Shown piece after piece: positions 12,320 through 23,960 of a stretch of DNA of 64,000 nucleotides. Below the pieces are notes generated by a model, which worked only from the letters and a program-made list of their open reading frames with translations, had not been told where the DNA came from and did no database searches. The translations under genes were made by a program, and so were the position numbers. Source of the stretch: Leptasterias polaris (Eukaryota > Echinodermata > Asteroidea > Forcipulatida > Asteriidae); NCBI GenBank assembly GCA_037783415.1, contig JAZGTN010000097.1, forward strand, positions 2,728,001-2,792,000. The letters run 5' to 3'. Within the stretch, counting starts at the first letter, position 1. Each line of letters begins with the position of its first letter.

Positions 12320-13860
12320 CTTGCCTATATGATGAAGTTATTTTACCAGTAACTAGACACAAATGCAATTTCTTTGCCCCTCGGTGAGAATTCCAAATAT
12401 TGCATCTTCAAGAATAGCAGTCTATTAACATTTTCATTTTGTCCGAGTTTTTGAATATGCCAAACACGAGCAAAAAGTAGGGCGGCAATGGACTGCTGGC
12501 CTTCCCTTGTTGCTACGCGCCTGGGCATGTGCACTTTGCCCTTCTTCACTTACACAGCTGGCACAAAAACTCAATGCAAAACACAGTTGAGAATGACGAC
12601 CACAAACCCAAAATGCTGTGGTAAGGAGCGCTTGAGATTTTACTCTCTTTTTTTCTCAACACATTTTGAGGAATGGGAGAGAACCGAAATGAAGCAAGAC
12701 TTAAAAGGGTTCTGTAAAAGTTTGGTCAAGTGTCCCACCATGTGGTGGGGGGTTTTCTCAGTTAAAAGGTTAGCAAAGGTTAAGGTAAACAAATTCATGG
12801 AACATTAAACATTCAACTTCTGTACAGGTATTCCGGTATCAGGAACCTTGCCTAGATGCTTATTAAAATAACAGTCTTTAAAATTTCACTTGTATTCAAA
12901 TTTCAGAATTTTTATGAAAAATCCATATGAATGATGATAACTGCAAGATTAAGATGTTCTACTAACAAGATTTAATTGATACGATATTATTAATAATGAG
13001 GATATAAATGTTTTCATAGATTAAGGTAAATTAATGGAGACTAACTGCAGAAAAAAAGGTGTTTGTATAAAATGTATTCATTTACTCATTCTGTGGCGAG
13101 TATGACATTGGTGTTGAGAAAATGGCATTCCAATCTTAACATTTTCAGAAGTGATGCTTGAAGCTTTGCATGGTATGGATCATAAGAAAAACTCTAGTAG
13201 TAAACTTGCCGGTACAACCATGTATAAAATTCTGTTGGGAGAAGTGTCGGTCTTGACGTTATGAACAGTATTCTCTGCTCACCTTCAGGTGTAATTTGGT
13301 TTTTACCCTTACACCGATGTGTGTTAAGTTACTGTATTTTCAGTACTTTCCCCCTCCCCCATCTGACAAGGATTTTAAATTGTATTCATTGCTATTCTGC
13401 AGGGAGAGTGAGAAAAATGTGATATTTTTAAATTATTTGTTTTATTTTAAATTTGTTCATCCTGTTGACAATATCACGGCATACATGTGGGGTAACCCAT
13501 TTAACTTTAAAAGAAATAACTTGTTTTAACAGAATTTACATTTTTAGCTAGACTACTTAATATACAACTACACCGTCAGTTAAATTCATTCAAACTTAAT
13601 TAATACTATGTCTGGTTTGGGTACAATGTATTTTTTCCTGTTAAACACTTCAGAGACTCTCCTTTCCTCAACAGAAATTGCTGTACGACAAACATGGCTA
13701 ATTTTGCTGACTGAACCAATTTGTGTCTTGTGAAAGTGTGAAGAAATAACACCCCATAAAAGCATTTTACTGTGGTATTCTGGATAATTTTCAGTCACAA
13801 CATTACTAATCATTCGACTTTTTATGTTCCGCGGAAGGGGCATACTGTTTCCGACATGTC
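12320..13860. other. gene-free stretch
   Basis: No exon or RNA gene is recognised. A short piece at about 13292-13350 (tttttacccttacaccgatg) matches the 3' part of the tRNA-derived SINE seen at 28590 and 32471. Confidence 0.5.
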
Positions 13861-13864
13861 CTTC

Positions 13865-13921
13865 CGTGTGTGGGTGGGTGTGTGTGTGCGTGCGCGCGCG
13901 CGGGTGGGTGCGTGCGTGCGT
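13865..13921. repeat. GT/GC simple repeat
   Basis: An alternating purine-pyrimidine run of tgtgtgtg and gcgcgcgc just before the larger tandem array. Such sequence can adopt Z-DNA, but nothing else marks a function. Confidence 0.85.
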
Positions 13922-13959
13922 ATCACAATTTAGAAGGACTCAAATGCCAACTAAAAACT

Positions 13960-15010
13960 TGTCGTGTGGATTGGTCCTGGGATCCCCCACCCCGATCCCC
14001 GATGTTGGACTATAGGCAAAAACAAATGGTCATTATGGCTAAAACAAAGGAAATGTTGTCCGAGTAATACTTTCAGATGTACTTGTCATATCAACTCCAA
14101 ACTTGGTTTGTGGATTGGTCTTGGGATCCCCAGATCCCCGATGTTGGACTATAGGCAAAAACAAATGGTCATTATGGCTAAAACAAAGGAAATGTTGTCC
14201 GAGTAATACTTCGAGATGTACTTGTCATATCAACTCCAAACTTGGTTTGTGGATTGGTCTTGGGATCCCCGAGAATCCTATTGATTTTGCACCCTAGGCC
14301 AAATGTCAAGGTTAGGGTTATTACGGCTAAAACAAAGGAAATGTTGTCCGAGTAATACTTCGAGATGTACTTGTCATATCAACTCCAAACTTGGTTTGTG
14401 GATTGGTCTTGGGATCCCCCCACCCCGATCCCCGATGTTGGACTATAGGCAAAAACAAATGGTCATTATGGCTAAAACAAAGGAAATGTTGTCCGAGTAA
14501 TACTTCGAGATGTACTTGTCATATCAACTCCAAACTTGGTTTGTGGATTGGTCTTGGGATCCCCGAGAATCCTATTGATTTTGCACCCTAGGCCAAATGT
14601 CAAGGTTAGGGTTATTACGGCTAAAACAAAGGAAATGTTGTCCGAGTAATACTTCGAGATGTACTTGTCATATCAACTCCAAACTTGGTTTGTGGATTGG
14701 TCTTGGGATCCCCCCACCCCGATCCCCGATGTTGGACTATAGGCAAAAACAAATGGTCATTATGGCTAAAACAAAGGAAATGTTGTCCGAGTAATACTTC
14801 GAGATGTACTTGTCATATCAACTCCAAACTTGGTTTGTGGATTGGTCTTGGGATCCCACCACCCCGATCCCCGATGTTGGACTATAGGCAAAAACAAATG
14901 GTCATTATGGCTAAAACAAAGGAAATGTTGTCCGAGTAATACTTCGAGATGTACTTGTCATATCAACTCCAAACTTGGTTTGTGGATTGGTCTTGGGATC
15001 CCCGAGCCAA
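13960..15010. repeat. satellite-like array with 145/149-bp alternating monomers
   Basis: The anchor gtggattggtc occurs at 13965, 14110, 14249, 14398, 14543, 14692, 14837 and 14982, giving spacings of 145, 139, 149, 145, 149, 145 and 145. There are two monomer types. One carries ccccgatgttggactatagg; the other carries cctattgattttgcacccta. In the middle they alternate as a 294-bp higher-order unit present nearly identically twice. Diverged partial monomers flank the array (about 13925 and 15310-15440). The reading frames that recur across it (…KTKEMLSE) are by-products of the repetition and are not genes. Confidence 0.92.
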
Positions 15011-15849
15011 TAACAATCTAACATGCAACTACTCTTGTATTGCACTCTTTTTCTCTGTTTCATTTCACATGTTAATTCTTTCAAATTGATAACTATACAT
15101 TTCGTTTATCAGTTTTCAGCACAGACCACCTTTATTGTTTTTTCATTGATTACAGTAAACTCAATACATGAAAGTAGATTGGACTTCGCCTTACAATGCA
15201 GAAGTCAAGGGTCAAAATTATTTTCCCCACAGAACTAGATAGTACAAATGACTCGATGGGGATCGGTGTTGGTATCCCTCAGAAGTATATTACCCCCCAC
15301 CCCTGGTCAATATTATTATGGCTAAAACTAAACTGTTTTATGGCTTTAAAAAAAAAGTGATGTCCCAGTGATAACTTCAGAAGGACTTGGTATGTGAACT
15401 CCAAACTGGTGTGTGGATTTTTCACAGGATCCTGAAGCCTATTGTTTTTCTGGATCACCAAAATGGTCAAATGTAAAGAAACAGACTGGCTTGCGGGGCA
15501 TTTGTGTTTACCAAACACGACTTTTCTTGTTCATTTTGACTCTGTCAACAAATCTATCATCTCTGAAGGGTTACGAAAAAGTGCTAATAAGAACAATGCC
15601 TCATGTCTTCCTAAAAACGTGGTTTTGTCTATTTCTATTACTTCATAACAACAATTAGCTCTTTGTTTTACCATTCGTCTTTGTACATAATATCTATAGT
15701 ACTTCTAATAGGGTTTAACGTACATTTAATTAAACTATAATAACAAATACAGTAATTTATATTTCTTCAAAATAAATTCTATTCATGAGCTAAATTAACC
15801 GGAAGTAAGTTGATCGGCTTTCAACTATAATCTGCTTGTAGTAGTCTTC

Positions 15850-16210
15850 TTAAAGGCACTGAACACGTTTGGTAATTGTCAAAGACCAGTATTCTCACTC
15901 GGTGTATCCCAACATATGCATAAAATAACAAGCCTGTGAAAATTTGGGCTCAATTGGTCACTGAAGTTCCAAGAAAAAACACCCTTGTTGTACAAATTAG
16001 TGTGCTTTCAGATAGGAATAAAAAGCTTCTGGCCAGAAGTCTTTTATTATTTTAGTGAGAAATTACCTCTTTCTCAAAAACTACGTTACTTCAGAGGGAG
16101 TCGTTTCTCACACTTTTGTATACTATCAACAGATCCGTTGCTCGTTACCAAGTAAGTTTTTATGCTAATATATATTTTGAGTAATTACCAAACGTGTACA
16201 GTGCCTTTAA
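15850..16210. mobile_element. TTAA-flanked MITE with AGGCACTG terminal inverted repeats
   Basis: The element is bounded by TTAA at 15850-15853 and 16207-16210. Its termini are AGGCACTGAACACGTTTGG and, inverted, CCAAACGTGTACAGTGCCT, followed inward by gtaatt/aattac. A TTAA target duplication points to a piggyBac- or Kolobok-type transposase acting in trans. There is no ORF. I recall sequences of this type as abundant in echinoderm genomes, but that is memory, not a search result. Confidence 0.8.
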
Positions 16211-17049
16211 ATCCGTTGTTACCATAAGCATGAATGGCACATCATAAATGTACATAAATAATCTCTTTCAATACAATTTTTGAAAAACAATAAGTTGTAC
16301 TCATAGCTAATCTACCTGACAACATGTTAGATAAAAGAGCACTCTGGGCTTACCATTTGGTTAGACTTGAATGATAAATGGTATTTATTTATTTTATTTC
16401 TTTTCACAAGTGAACCTGTCCAGAAGAAAGTTCACTTACAAACTGCAGGTTTCTCAACATGTATAACAGTTTCCTGACTTCTATTTTTGTAGAGCTTTCA
16501 GCTTTTATTTTTGGTAAATTATACAGTACTGTATAATTTAGTAATAGTTTGTTTAGTACTAAGCTGCATTAGCTAGTCAGTCACCAGCTATGCAATTCTG
16601 CAATATACTATAACAAAATGTTTCTTTGTAATATATTATGTATAATTTTTGTTTCTTTTCTATTGATGGATTGGTTTTGGCTATGTAACTAACTTGTACC
16701 TGTATGTGCTTATAACACTTATATGTGGTCTCTGGTGACACACTGTAGCGGGTCATTTTGGTGTAGATATTCATTTTTGACATTAACTTATTTCATGTGC
16801 ACAGAGGATGTGCAAACCTGTAATAAATTGGATTATTAACAAGAATGAAAAAACAAATTCAAATTTGTCTCCTTATTTTCTGTTTTGATGTAGCGAAGTG
16901 GGACGGATATTAAGTTACAATCCCTGCAAGCAGTGTGGTCTAATCTGTATAAAAATCTTGACAAAATTATCATCAACCGAGGCATTGGTTTGGGAGGTAG
17001 GATACAAAACCCTCTTTTGTCTTTTTCAAACACAATATCAACCTCTACC

Positions 17050-17187
17050 CTTGCAGGTACCCATTTATACCCCTGGGTGAAGAGAAGCAACAATAGCAAA
17101 GTGTCTTGCTCAAGGACACAAGCGTCATGACCGGGACCCACCAGAACTTGAATCTGATGATCTAAACCACTCGGCCATGACACCCTA
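17050..17187 (-). mobile_element. tRNA-Leu-like SINE, truncated copy
   Basis: The minus-strand head at about 17187 (GGTGTCATGGCCGAGTGG) is a clear tRNA-Leu-like 5' arm with an A-box. The body shares gtgtcttgctcaaggacaca with the copies at 21283 and 40975. Confidence 0.65.
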
Positions 17188-17824
17188 CATGTCAGAATCA
17201 AGCAGCTTTGGCTATGGCCCAATGGCTGCAACGACAACATTGTAGAATAGGAAAAATGTTCCTTGCATCAAGCATTTTTTCATATAGGTTTATAATGAGG
17301 GAAAAGCTGGATATTTCAGACTGGTGCTGCACAGCTCCACCATGTCACAAAATCATTTTAAACATTAACTGCAGACTCATTGGATCTGCATTCATTCTGG
17401 TATTTATATGCAGGGCTGAACATTTTTGACACAATAGTACCAACACGCAACAAATATCAACGAGCAAGTATTAACAAGCAAGATATTTTATTGATCAACA
17501 CCTAGACATACATGTACACTGGCACAGATGTTGGCTGTACACACATCAAACCAACAATAAAATAAAAATATTATAAGTGATTGCCACAAGTAAGTATATA
17601 GAATTAAACCGACACAGCTCAAACATAAACCCATGCATTTTCTTTCAGATTAAATCTACAACATATGAGGTAAATTACAAATTCATGCATGTTTTAGTTC
17701 TGGCTCTGCCTGATGAGTTAATCACAAAAACTAAATTGTGACGGAACCATGATACCTTTCTGGATTTCCTGGTGCTCTTTGTTTTCTTAATCTAGACTGG
17801 CATTAATTAAAGTGGATCTTCATA

Positions 17825-18024
17825 CCAGATCCAAATTTCATAGAGCTGCTTAAGCAGAAAATATTACTCAAAATGTTTCCGCTAAGCTTCAATAAGCAGG
17901 ATAAAAATCACAGATACTACATGTATGTAAAATGGTATTTCAGCTGGTAACCTTGTTCTGGTAAGCATCATTTTGTTGTGCTTAGCTAGTTTTTGTAACA
18001 GCTCAATGAAATTGGGCCCTGACA
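17825..18024. repeat. palindromic MITE, GGGCCCAATTTCAT family
   Basis: The left end atttcatagagctgcttaag and the right end cagctcaatgaaattgggcc are inverted relatives. Another copy begins at 63940 and runs off the window. Smaller pieces related to this type appear near 42160. Confidence 0.6.
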
Positions 18025-18029
18025 TCAAG

Positions 18030-18206
18030 GTTTTATCCAGGATTTGGTGAAAGGGTGTCCAAATTTGCTGGAGTTTTATAAACTGGGTGTCCAAATTGTT
18101 CACTTACAATACGTTTACATGTAAATGACAAATAAAAACAGGGTGTCTAAATTTAAAACAGGGTGTCCAAAAGACACCCAGACACCCTTCTGGCTAAAGC
18201 TATACC
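18030..18206. repeat. GGGTGTCC-rich interspersed repeat, copy 2 (inverted)
   Basis: Reverse-orientation copy of 10347-10510. It runs from caggatttggtgaaagggtg to gacacccttctggctaaagc and abuts the MITE at 17825-18024. Confidence 0.65.
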
Positions 18207-18209
18207 TGA

Positions 18210-21200
18210 GATCCTTAGAATAATATAAATATAAGGATGGTACATAATCCCTAATGATACACGCTTTCTTTTAAATATTCAATAAATTCTGTCTTTTTTA
18301 AGACACTTTTTATTATATACCACATCCAACAGCACAATTACCACAAATAACATGATGAATAGGAAACAAGAAGAAATATCCAGTTTTAGATGTTGGAGGA
18401 AAACCCCAATGGGGAAAACCCTGACAATCAGGTAGTGACTGAAAACCCAATCAATATATGCAATCCCCAAGGCTCTGGTCTGAGGTGAGATTTGAACCAT
18501 GGACCACAGAGGTGAAAGGCAGGGAAAGAAACCACTGAGCCAACCTGATCCCCTACATGTATAACTTGCTATAATATCTTGTACTAAGATAATAACTACT
18601 TATTTAATGCACATCAAACCTAACCCTGCAAAAACAAAAGTATGTTGTTAATCAGGAGGAATTAAACAAAATGATTAATGTTTTCTTGAAAACAAATTCT
18701 TCCACAATTTTCAAGTTCTAAAATTAGTCGCACGTAAAAGTTTTTCATAAAATGTCACGCTAAATGAACGTATGTAAACATGGTTTTGAAATCGTGGAAA
18801 AAAGATAACACAATATCATAAACCAACAATTGTTTAACCCAAAAAATATATTTGGTTTGTCTCTGGCTGAAAGGTTTTAATAACAATAAAGCAATCACGG
18901 TTCACTACATAGATACCTACATTGGCTCGTATTTGTACTGTCTACAAAAAATAATTGGCACATTTACCCTACAAATAATACATCAAATGATATTTAGTAA
19001 CCTAAAAATTGTCATAAAGTAACCTGATTGCGGAGAATTTAAATATATAAACTAAAAACAGCTTCAACTGCTGTACCTTGCACAATAAAATCAACCCAAA
19101 ATATACAAAGATTTGACAAAATATTAAAATCATACCATAAAAAATAACATAATTTATGAATTGCATCTTGGGAAGGTACCATACTATTAGCAACACAAAC
19201 TCAAAGTGTCAAAATCCAATCACATAGCACAAGTTTCAATCTTCAAGTGGAATGTAAGTTGATAGTATAGACCATGTGACCTTTGTTTACAAAAGAGTGA
19301 CCTTGTACATTCCAGGGCCTGTTTGGCAGGCAAGATACTACTACACTGGTCATGCAGGACATTTTACATTCTGTGTCATAATTTTCACATAAATAAAAGT
19401 TGTACAAATAACAACTGAACTAGTTTTGTGGGTGTGACCCCTTTCTTTGTAACGAAAGTTGATAAAAAAAACAGACAGTGCAATCTCCATATATATAATA
19501 TAAGATTTAATGTTTTCTTCAATTGAGTTATGTACAAATCGTGTCTGCAGGAAGTCCAGGCCCTTTGGTTCTTTTGTAAACATGTGATGTCACAAGTCTA
19601 ATGGTCTATGTGCGTACGCACCTGTGCACTCTCCAAGAGGCTGATGATGTTCAATAATGTTACAAAAATAAGAACATTTCAAAATGTTAAACTTTTTATA
19701 TCTCATATCATCAATACATAATTTTTGAGCTTAAGTACACATGAGTAAATCTTCAAAATTTTGAGTTTTGAAAACACTAGAACGCTTGGTGTTGCTGGCT
19801 AAATGTGAAAATAGCGGGTAAAATCTACTTCCGGTCGAAGTGCCTTATAACTTGAAAGTGGCAAAAGTGGCGAATTTTTTCAAGTCGTTTTCAACGCAAG
19901 GGTCTGATTTAAAAAAAATCGGACCGGTGACGTCATTAAATCTAAAAGCGCCCTCTAGCGGCAGGTTAAAAACAGCTCCAATACACTTTTACTAGATGTC
20001 TGTGGTGAAGTTTATGATAATCGTTTCAAAATTGGTATACATAATGACCTTCATGCAGACAACATATGTGTGAATTTTTAGATTGATGACGTCATCATGT
20101 GTCACGTGGTATCGCCTTAAAGGTTTACTTTTTGAAGCTGTGTATCTACAAAACCACAAGTTTGACAGAGTTGAAACTTGGCATGTTGATAGACAGTGAT
20201 ATTGACTACTTAAAGCTAGAGTGACGACTTGATGACGTCATCAATTGTTTTTACACAAATTTTTGAAATTTTGACCAATCTTCAGTACAAAGCAAGCTAT
20301 AGTCAAATTTCATTTTGCATGAGACTTAGAAGGTCCTACAAGGATATAATGTGGAGTGACGTCATCAATTTTCATGTTATGTCACCACCAAGGTAGTGTT
20401 TTACAAGATCTATATGTACAGAACAACTTTGGTGATCAAATGGAAACTTTGCATGTACTCAAGCTGGGATGTGTTACATCCAAAAAGTTTGGTCAAATCT
20501 TTAGAACCACCATTCTAAAGACTCTATAGAAGTATATCAATATTTAATACACAGACATGTTTATAACATTTCTTTGAAACACGAGGTCACACCGAACACC
20601 TCTTTTTTGTTTCCTACAAAAAATTATGTCTAGTTTATTTTATTTTTTGTGTTGTCCGTTTGAATGCTGTCCTCTATACAGCCCGAGAGGCCATTGTTAC
20701 CAGCTACACATGGATGGATTGGACGTTATTGAAAAAGACCCCACAGTTTTTTGCCATTTTCTCAACAACCTAGACAATGTATTCAACTGAAATTGTCACA
20801 GTTGACTTTCATTGTATCTTTCCCAATAACTTTGCCTATAAATCAGAATTACGTTGACCAAAGCCACATGATGACCCTCCAAACATTTGAGGGTTGAGTT
20901 ATCAACAATTAAGTGTTGAGTAACCATCTAGAGTGAAGCATTTTGGAGGATATGGAAAGGTCTCTTTTAAGACACTACAGGGTTAAGGGTAGAGCAATTG
21001 TATGCCTGTAAGTAAAAGTAAATCCCCATCTTAACTTGGATAGTTTGGTTGAAAAAGAAAAACTATACTGGCACACCACAGTGTCACAACCTGGGATGAT
21101 TTTGATTTATCGGCTGAATGCACACAGCGATCACACATGTTTCTCAACTGCTATGACGTTGGTGAGCAATGTAAAATTGCAAATCTATGAGACCAGGGCT

Positions 21201-21280
21201 TGATTTTACAAAGCACTAAGATTCATCTTAAGATGTGTTGTTGATATTGGCATCATGAACTGTATTGTGACATTGTTGTT
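18210..21280. other. gene-free stretch with repeat remnants
   Basis: No exon is seen. About 19800-20530 reads like an old repeat and contains four perfect TGACGTCA palindromes (19928, 20087, 20233, 20357). About 20705-20850 is a family D repeat. The rest is AT-rich and featureless. Confidence 0.5.
20705..20850. repeat. interspersed repeat, family D, copy 2
   Basis: Matches 11650-11815 through ttttgccattttctcaacaa, tgtattcaactgaaattgtc and actttgcctataaatc. More diverged than the other copies. Confidence 0.55.
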
Positions 21281-21282
21281 AG

Positions 21283-21656
21283 TTATTATTATTGTTAATA
21301 TTATCATAATTATATTTCTGGTAATCAAACCAAGGATACCTCATAAGTGAAGTTTATCACTGTGGCTCACAAGCCTGAGGAAACCTGTAAACAAGGGTAC
21401 TTGATATGTGAACCAGAAATACTGGGGTTTAACCCCTTCTCTTCCACGATTAAGTGTTCTGGGTTTTTTTACGCACAGTACCAATCCCAATACATGGGAG
21501 GCACAGCTTGATGTCCCATCCGAAGGAAAAAGCAATTATGATAAAGTATCTGCTCAAGGACACAAGTGTCAAGACCAGGACTCGAACCCACACTCTGCTG
21601 ATCAGAAACACCAGAGCTTGAGTCCGATGCTCTTAACTGCTCCGCCGTGACACGCC
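21283..21656 (-). mobile_element. tRNA-Leu-derived SINE, best copy
   Basis: Read on the minus strand from 21656, the head is GGCGTGTCACGGCGGAGC, then an anticodon-arm-like GGACTCAAGCTCTGG, a long variable arm, and a B-box GTGGGTTCGAGTCC. This is a class-II tRNA layout closest to tRNA-Leu(CAA). A roughly 290-bp unrelated body and an (ATT)n-rich tail at 21283-21320 follow. RNA polymerase III boxes A and B are recognisable. Confidence 0.75.
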
Positions 21657-21769
21657 AAATCACACTTTGCTTAGTAGTTAAGATTAATACACAGTTAAGA
21701 TCAATCTTAGCTCTTTGAAAAATCGGCCCCTCCGGCTCGAATTGTGAAAAAGATGAGGAGTTCAATTTC

Positions 21770-22729
21770 TCAAAGGCCAGTCATACTTTCACTAACTTCC
21801 CATAACTTTTTGGCAATTCCCTCATTCATGCCATCTTTCCCTACGGCTTTTTCCTTACAATCACTGAAATAACTTCCACTCATGCCCTGCACTTCACTGG
21901 CAACAGCACAGTAAATAGCCGTCTGGGCACCAGCTCGAGGGGTTTTAATTGTTAACCTCATTAGAGGGTCGAACACAGGCATACCCCACTGTGGTAGGAG
22001 GTACCTTGTGATGTCAGTGTTGACACCACCTGGGTTGAGAGAAAATACATCTATGCCCATTCCCTTCGTCCTACGTGCCAACTCTTTGGCAAAGAGTACA
22101 TTAGCCAGCTTGCTGCGCATGTAGGCCTGCATACGACCGTATGAATGTTTGTAATTGAGATTGTCAAAATCCAAACTGGTGAAGTTATAGGTGAACGATG
22201 ACACATTGACAACCCGACTATTGGCAGTCTTCTTAAGAAGCTCAAAGAGGAGGTTTGTAAGTAGGAAGTGTCCAAGATGATTGACGCCAAAGTGGTACTC
22301 GTAACCATCCTCGGTCAACATGTAGGGGCAGAAGAACACCCCTGCATTATTAATGAGCACATCCAGACGGTTCTCTGTCTTTAAGAACGTCTTGCAGAAC
22401 ATTCGCACTGATTTCAAGGAACCCAGATCGATCTGTTGCACTACCAGTGTCCCTCCTCCAAGTCTCTTACGGATGAAATCAGCTGCCTTGTTACCTTTCT
22501 CCATGCTCCGACACGCCATGATGACCCGAGCACCTCTGCTCGCCATGTCTGCAGCAATCTCCTTTCCCATCCCAGTGTTTGATCCTGTGACGATGACAGT
22601 CTTGCCGTCCATTCGTTCCTCACTCCGGCATACACCACCCTCGACAAACTTCCTCCACAAGATGAAGCCAATACTGAGGACCAATGCATACAACGCCAAC
22701 CATGCTGTTTTCTCAATCCAAGCATCCAT
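21770..22729 (-). CDS. retinol dehydrogenase-like short-chain dehydrogenase (RDH11-14 type)
   Basis: A single-exon ORF of 319 aa with an ATG start at 22729. It belongs to the short-chain dehydrogenase/reductase family and would use NADP(H) to interconvert retinal and retinol or similar carbonyls. Visible features are a hydrophobic N-terminal segment (about residues 9-25), a likely membrane anchor; the cofactor motif TGSNTGMG at 48-55; NNAG at 127-130; a catalytic Ser near 177-178; and Tyr203/Lys207 in YMRSK. The family more often has YCHSK or YSxSK around this site. The C-terminus KLWEVSESMTGL closely matches the second SDR gene at 26538. Length and domain order are normal for RDH11-14. Substrate cannot be read from sequence. 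The lack of introns is unusual for a vertebrate RDH and may indicate an old retrocopy or lineage intron loss. Confidence 0.88.
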   Translation of the reverse strand: MDAWIEKTAWLALYALVLSIGFILWRKFVEGGVCRSEERMDGKTVIVTGSNTGMGKEIAADMASRGARVIMACRSMEKGNKAADFIRKRLGGGTLVVQQIDLGSLKSVRMFCKTFLKTENRLDVLINNAGVFFCPYMLTEDGYEYHFGVNHLGHFLLTNLLFELLKKTANSRVVNVSSFTYNFTSLDFDNLNYKHSYGRMQAYMRSKLANVLFAKELARRTKGMGIDVFSLNPGGVNTDITRYLLPQWGMPVFDPLMRLTIKTPRAGAQTAIYCAVASEVQGMSGSYFSDCKEKAVGKDGMNEGIAKKLWEVSESMTGL

Positions 22730-23596
22730 TTTTTATCATCAGCCTCCAGCGTGTGATTGAAGGGGGTCTACATCAAAAAAGAAACACATCCCCATCAGGT
22801 AAATAATGAATGCAATGAGGGAAGAAACAGCAACAAAAACATAAAAATTAGACTTAATTGTTGTCCACAATACAAGCATGACAGATGGATACAATATAAA
22901 CCATTTCTAAAGTGCTATCTTTCTGTTCTAAATGGCACATTAGTGGACAAGAACTTGCACACCGAATTGATATAAAGCCACAAACTACATATTTGCTCAA
23001 AAACTGGAACTTTTTCAGTGTGTCTGTTTTGAAAATAAAATGACAGATTACTTTAAAACTTACATACAAATTGAAGCTCTAGAAAAGCAGCACGTCAGTG
23101 TCAGAATTATTGAATTAGAAAATGTGATAACATTATACTTGTAGCCTCATGAAATACTTCATTTTAGTGTGAACTTATTGAATGAGATAAAGATTGGGCA
23201 AAGTCTTTGCATTATGCAGCTACAATAAAGATAAGCTGTATTATCAAGTAACAATGACTGATTTTGTTTAATGATGCTGAGATAAGTAAGGGCAACAAAC
23301 TTTTGTCTCATTGGGACCAATGGCACCACTGACACTAGCAGATTGGTGTGCAAAGCAAATCTGAAGTAACATTTACTGGAATGATGCCACATAAAACAAA
23401 TGATAATGGCATTCAACAAAAAGATGACATGTGGGCTTGTGGATTAGTGCATGGTCGTGGAGGAAATTCGTTGTTAGTGCAGGAAAGTATATATTTTTAG
23501 TGTACCTCTAGTCCATCATGGTCAGTGTTCGTGTAGTATTTGCTCAAACAAACAGCAAAAGGCTATATATTTTCGACAGTGAAATAATGATTCATT
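22730..23596. other. intergenic stretch between SDR gene and foldback element
   Basis: AT-rich with only short open frames. It should contain the promoter of the minus-strand SDR gene, but I cannot identify a TATA box or other element with confidence. Confidence 0.4.
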
Positions 23597-23605
23597 AACG
23601 ATAGG

Positions 23606-23960
23606 TAGACCCAGTAACTGGGGCGCTGTACTCCTTTTTTTGAAATGTTGACATCATCGGTCGTACTAGCGCCCCAGGTTATTATTGTATGTCCATACCA
23701 TGATCCGACGCTCAGCATGGTCGACTGGTGCCCTGCCTCAAACCGCCTAATCGTCACGGTCGAGGCAGGGCACCCGTCTAAAATTTTAGACAGGTGCCCT
23801 GCCGCAACCATTACGATTACACGGTTTGAGGCAGGGCACCCGTCGACCATGCTGAGAGTCGGATCATGGTATGGACATACAATAATAACCTGGGGCACTA
23901 GTACGACCGATGATGTCAAAATTTCGAAAAAGGAGTACAGCGCCCCAGTTACTGGGTCTA
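23606..23960. mobile_element. 355-bp foldback (palindromic) transposon with 9-bp target duplication
   Basis: Nearly the whole element is one imperfect palindrome. It starts TAGACCCAGTAACTGGGGCG and ends with the inverse, and its centre is tctaaaattttaga near 23783. The direct repeat AACGATAGG flanks it exactly (23597-23605 and 23961-23969). Within each arm a smaller inverted pair (ggtgccctgcctcaaaccg and its complement) allows a second hairpin. A 9-bp duplication with long terminal inverted repeats fits Mutator-like (MULE) or Merlin-type elements. There is no transposase. The long frames on both strands are mirror images of the palindrome and are not genes. Confidence 0.9.

Noticed and set aside
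13824..15021. Series of overlapping 63-84 aa plus-strand frames
   Set aside because: They repeat the same peptide once per 145/149-bp monomer of the tandem array and shift frame between monomer types.
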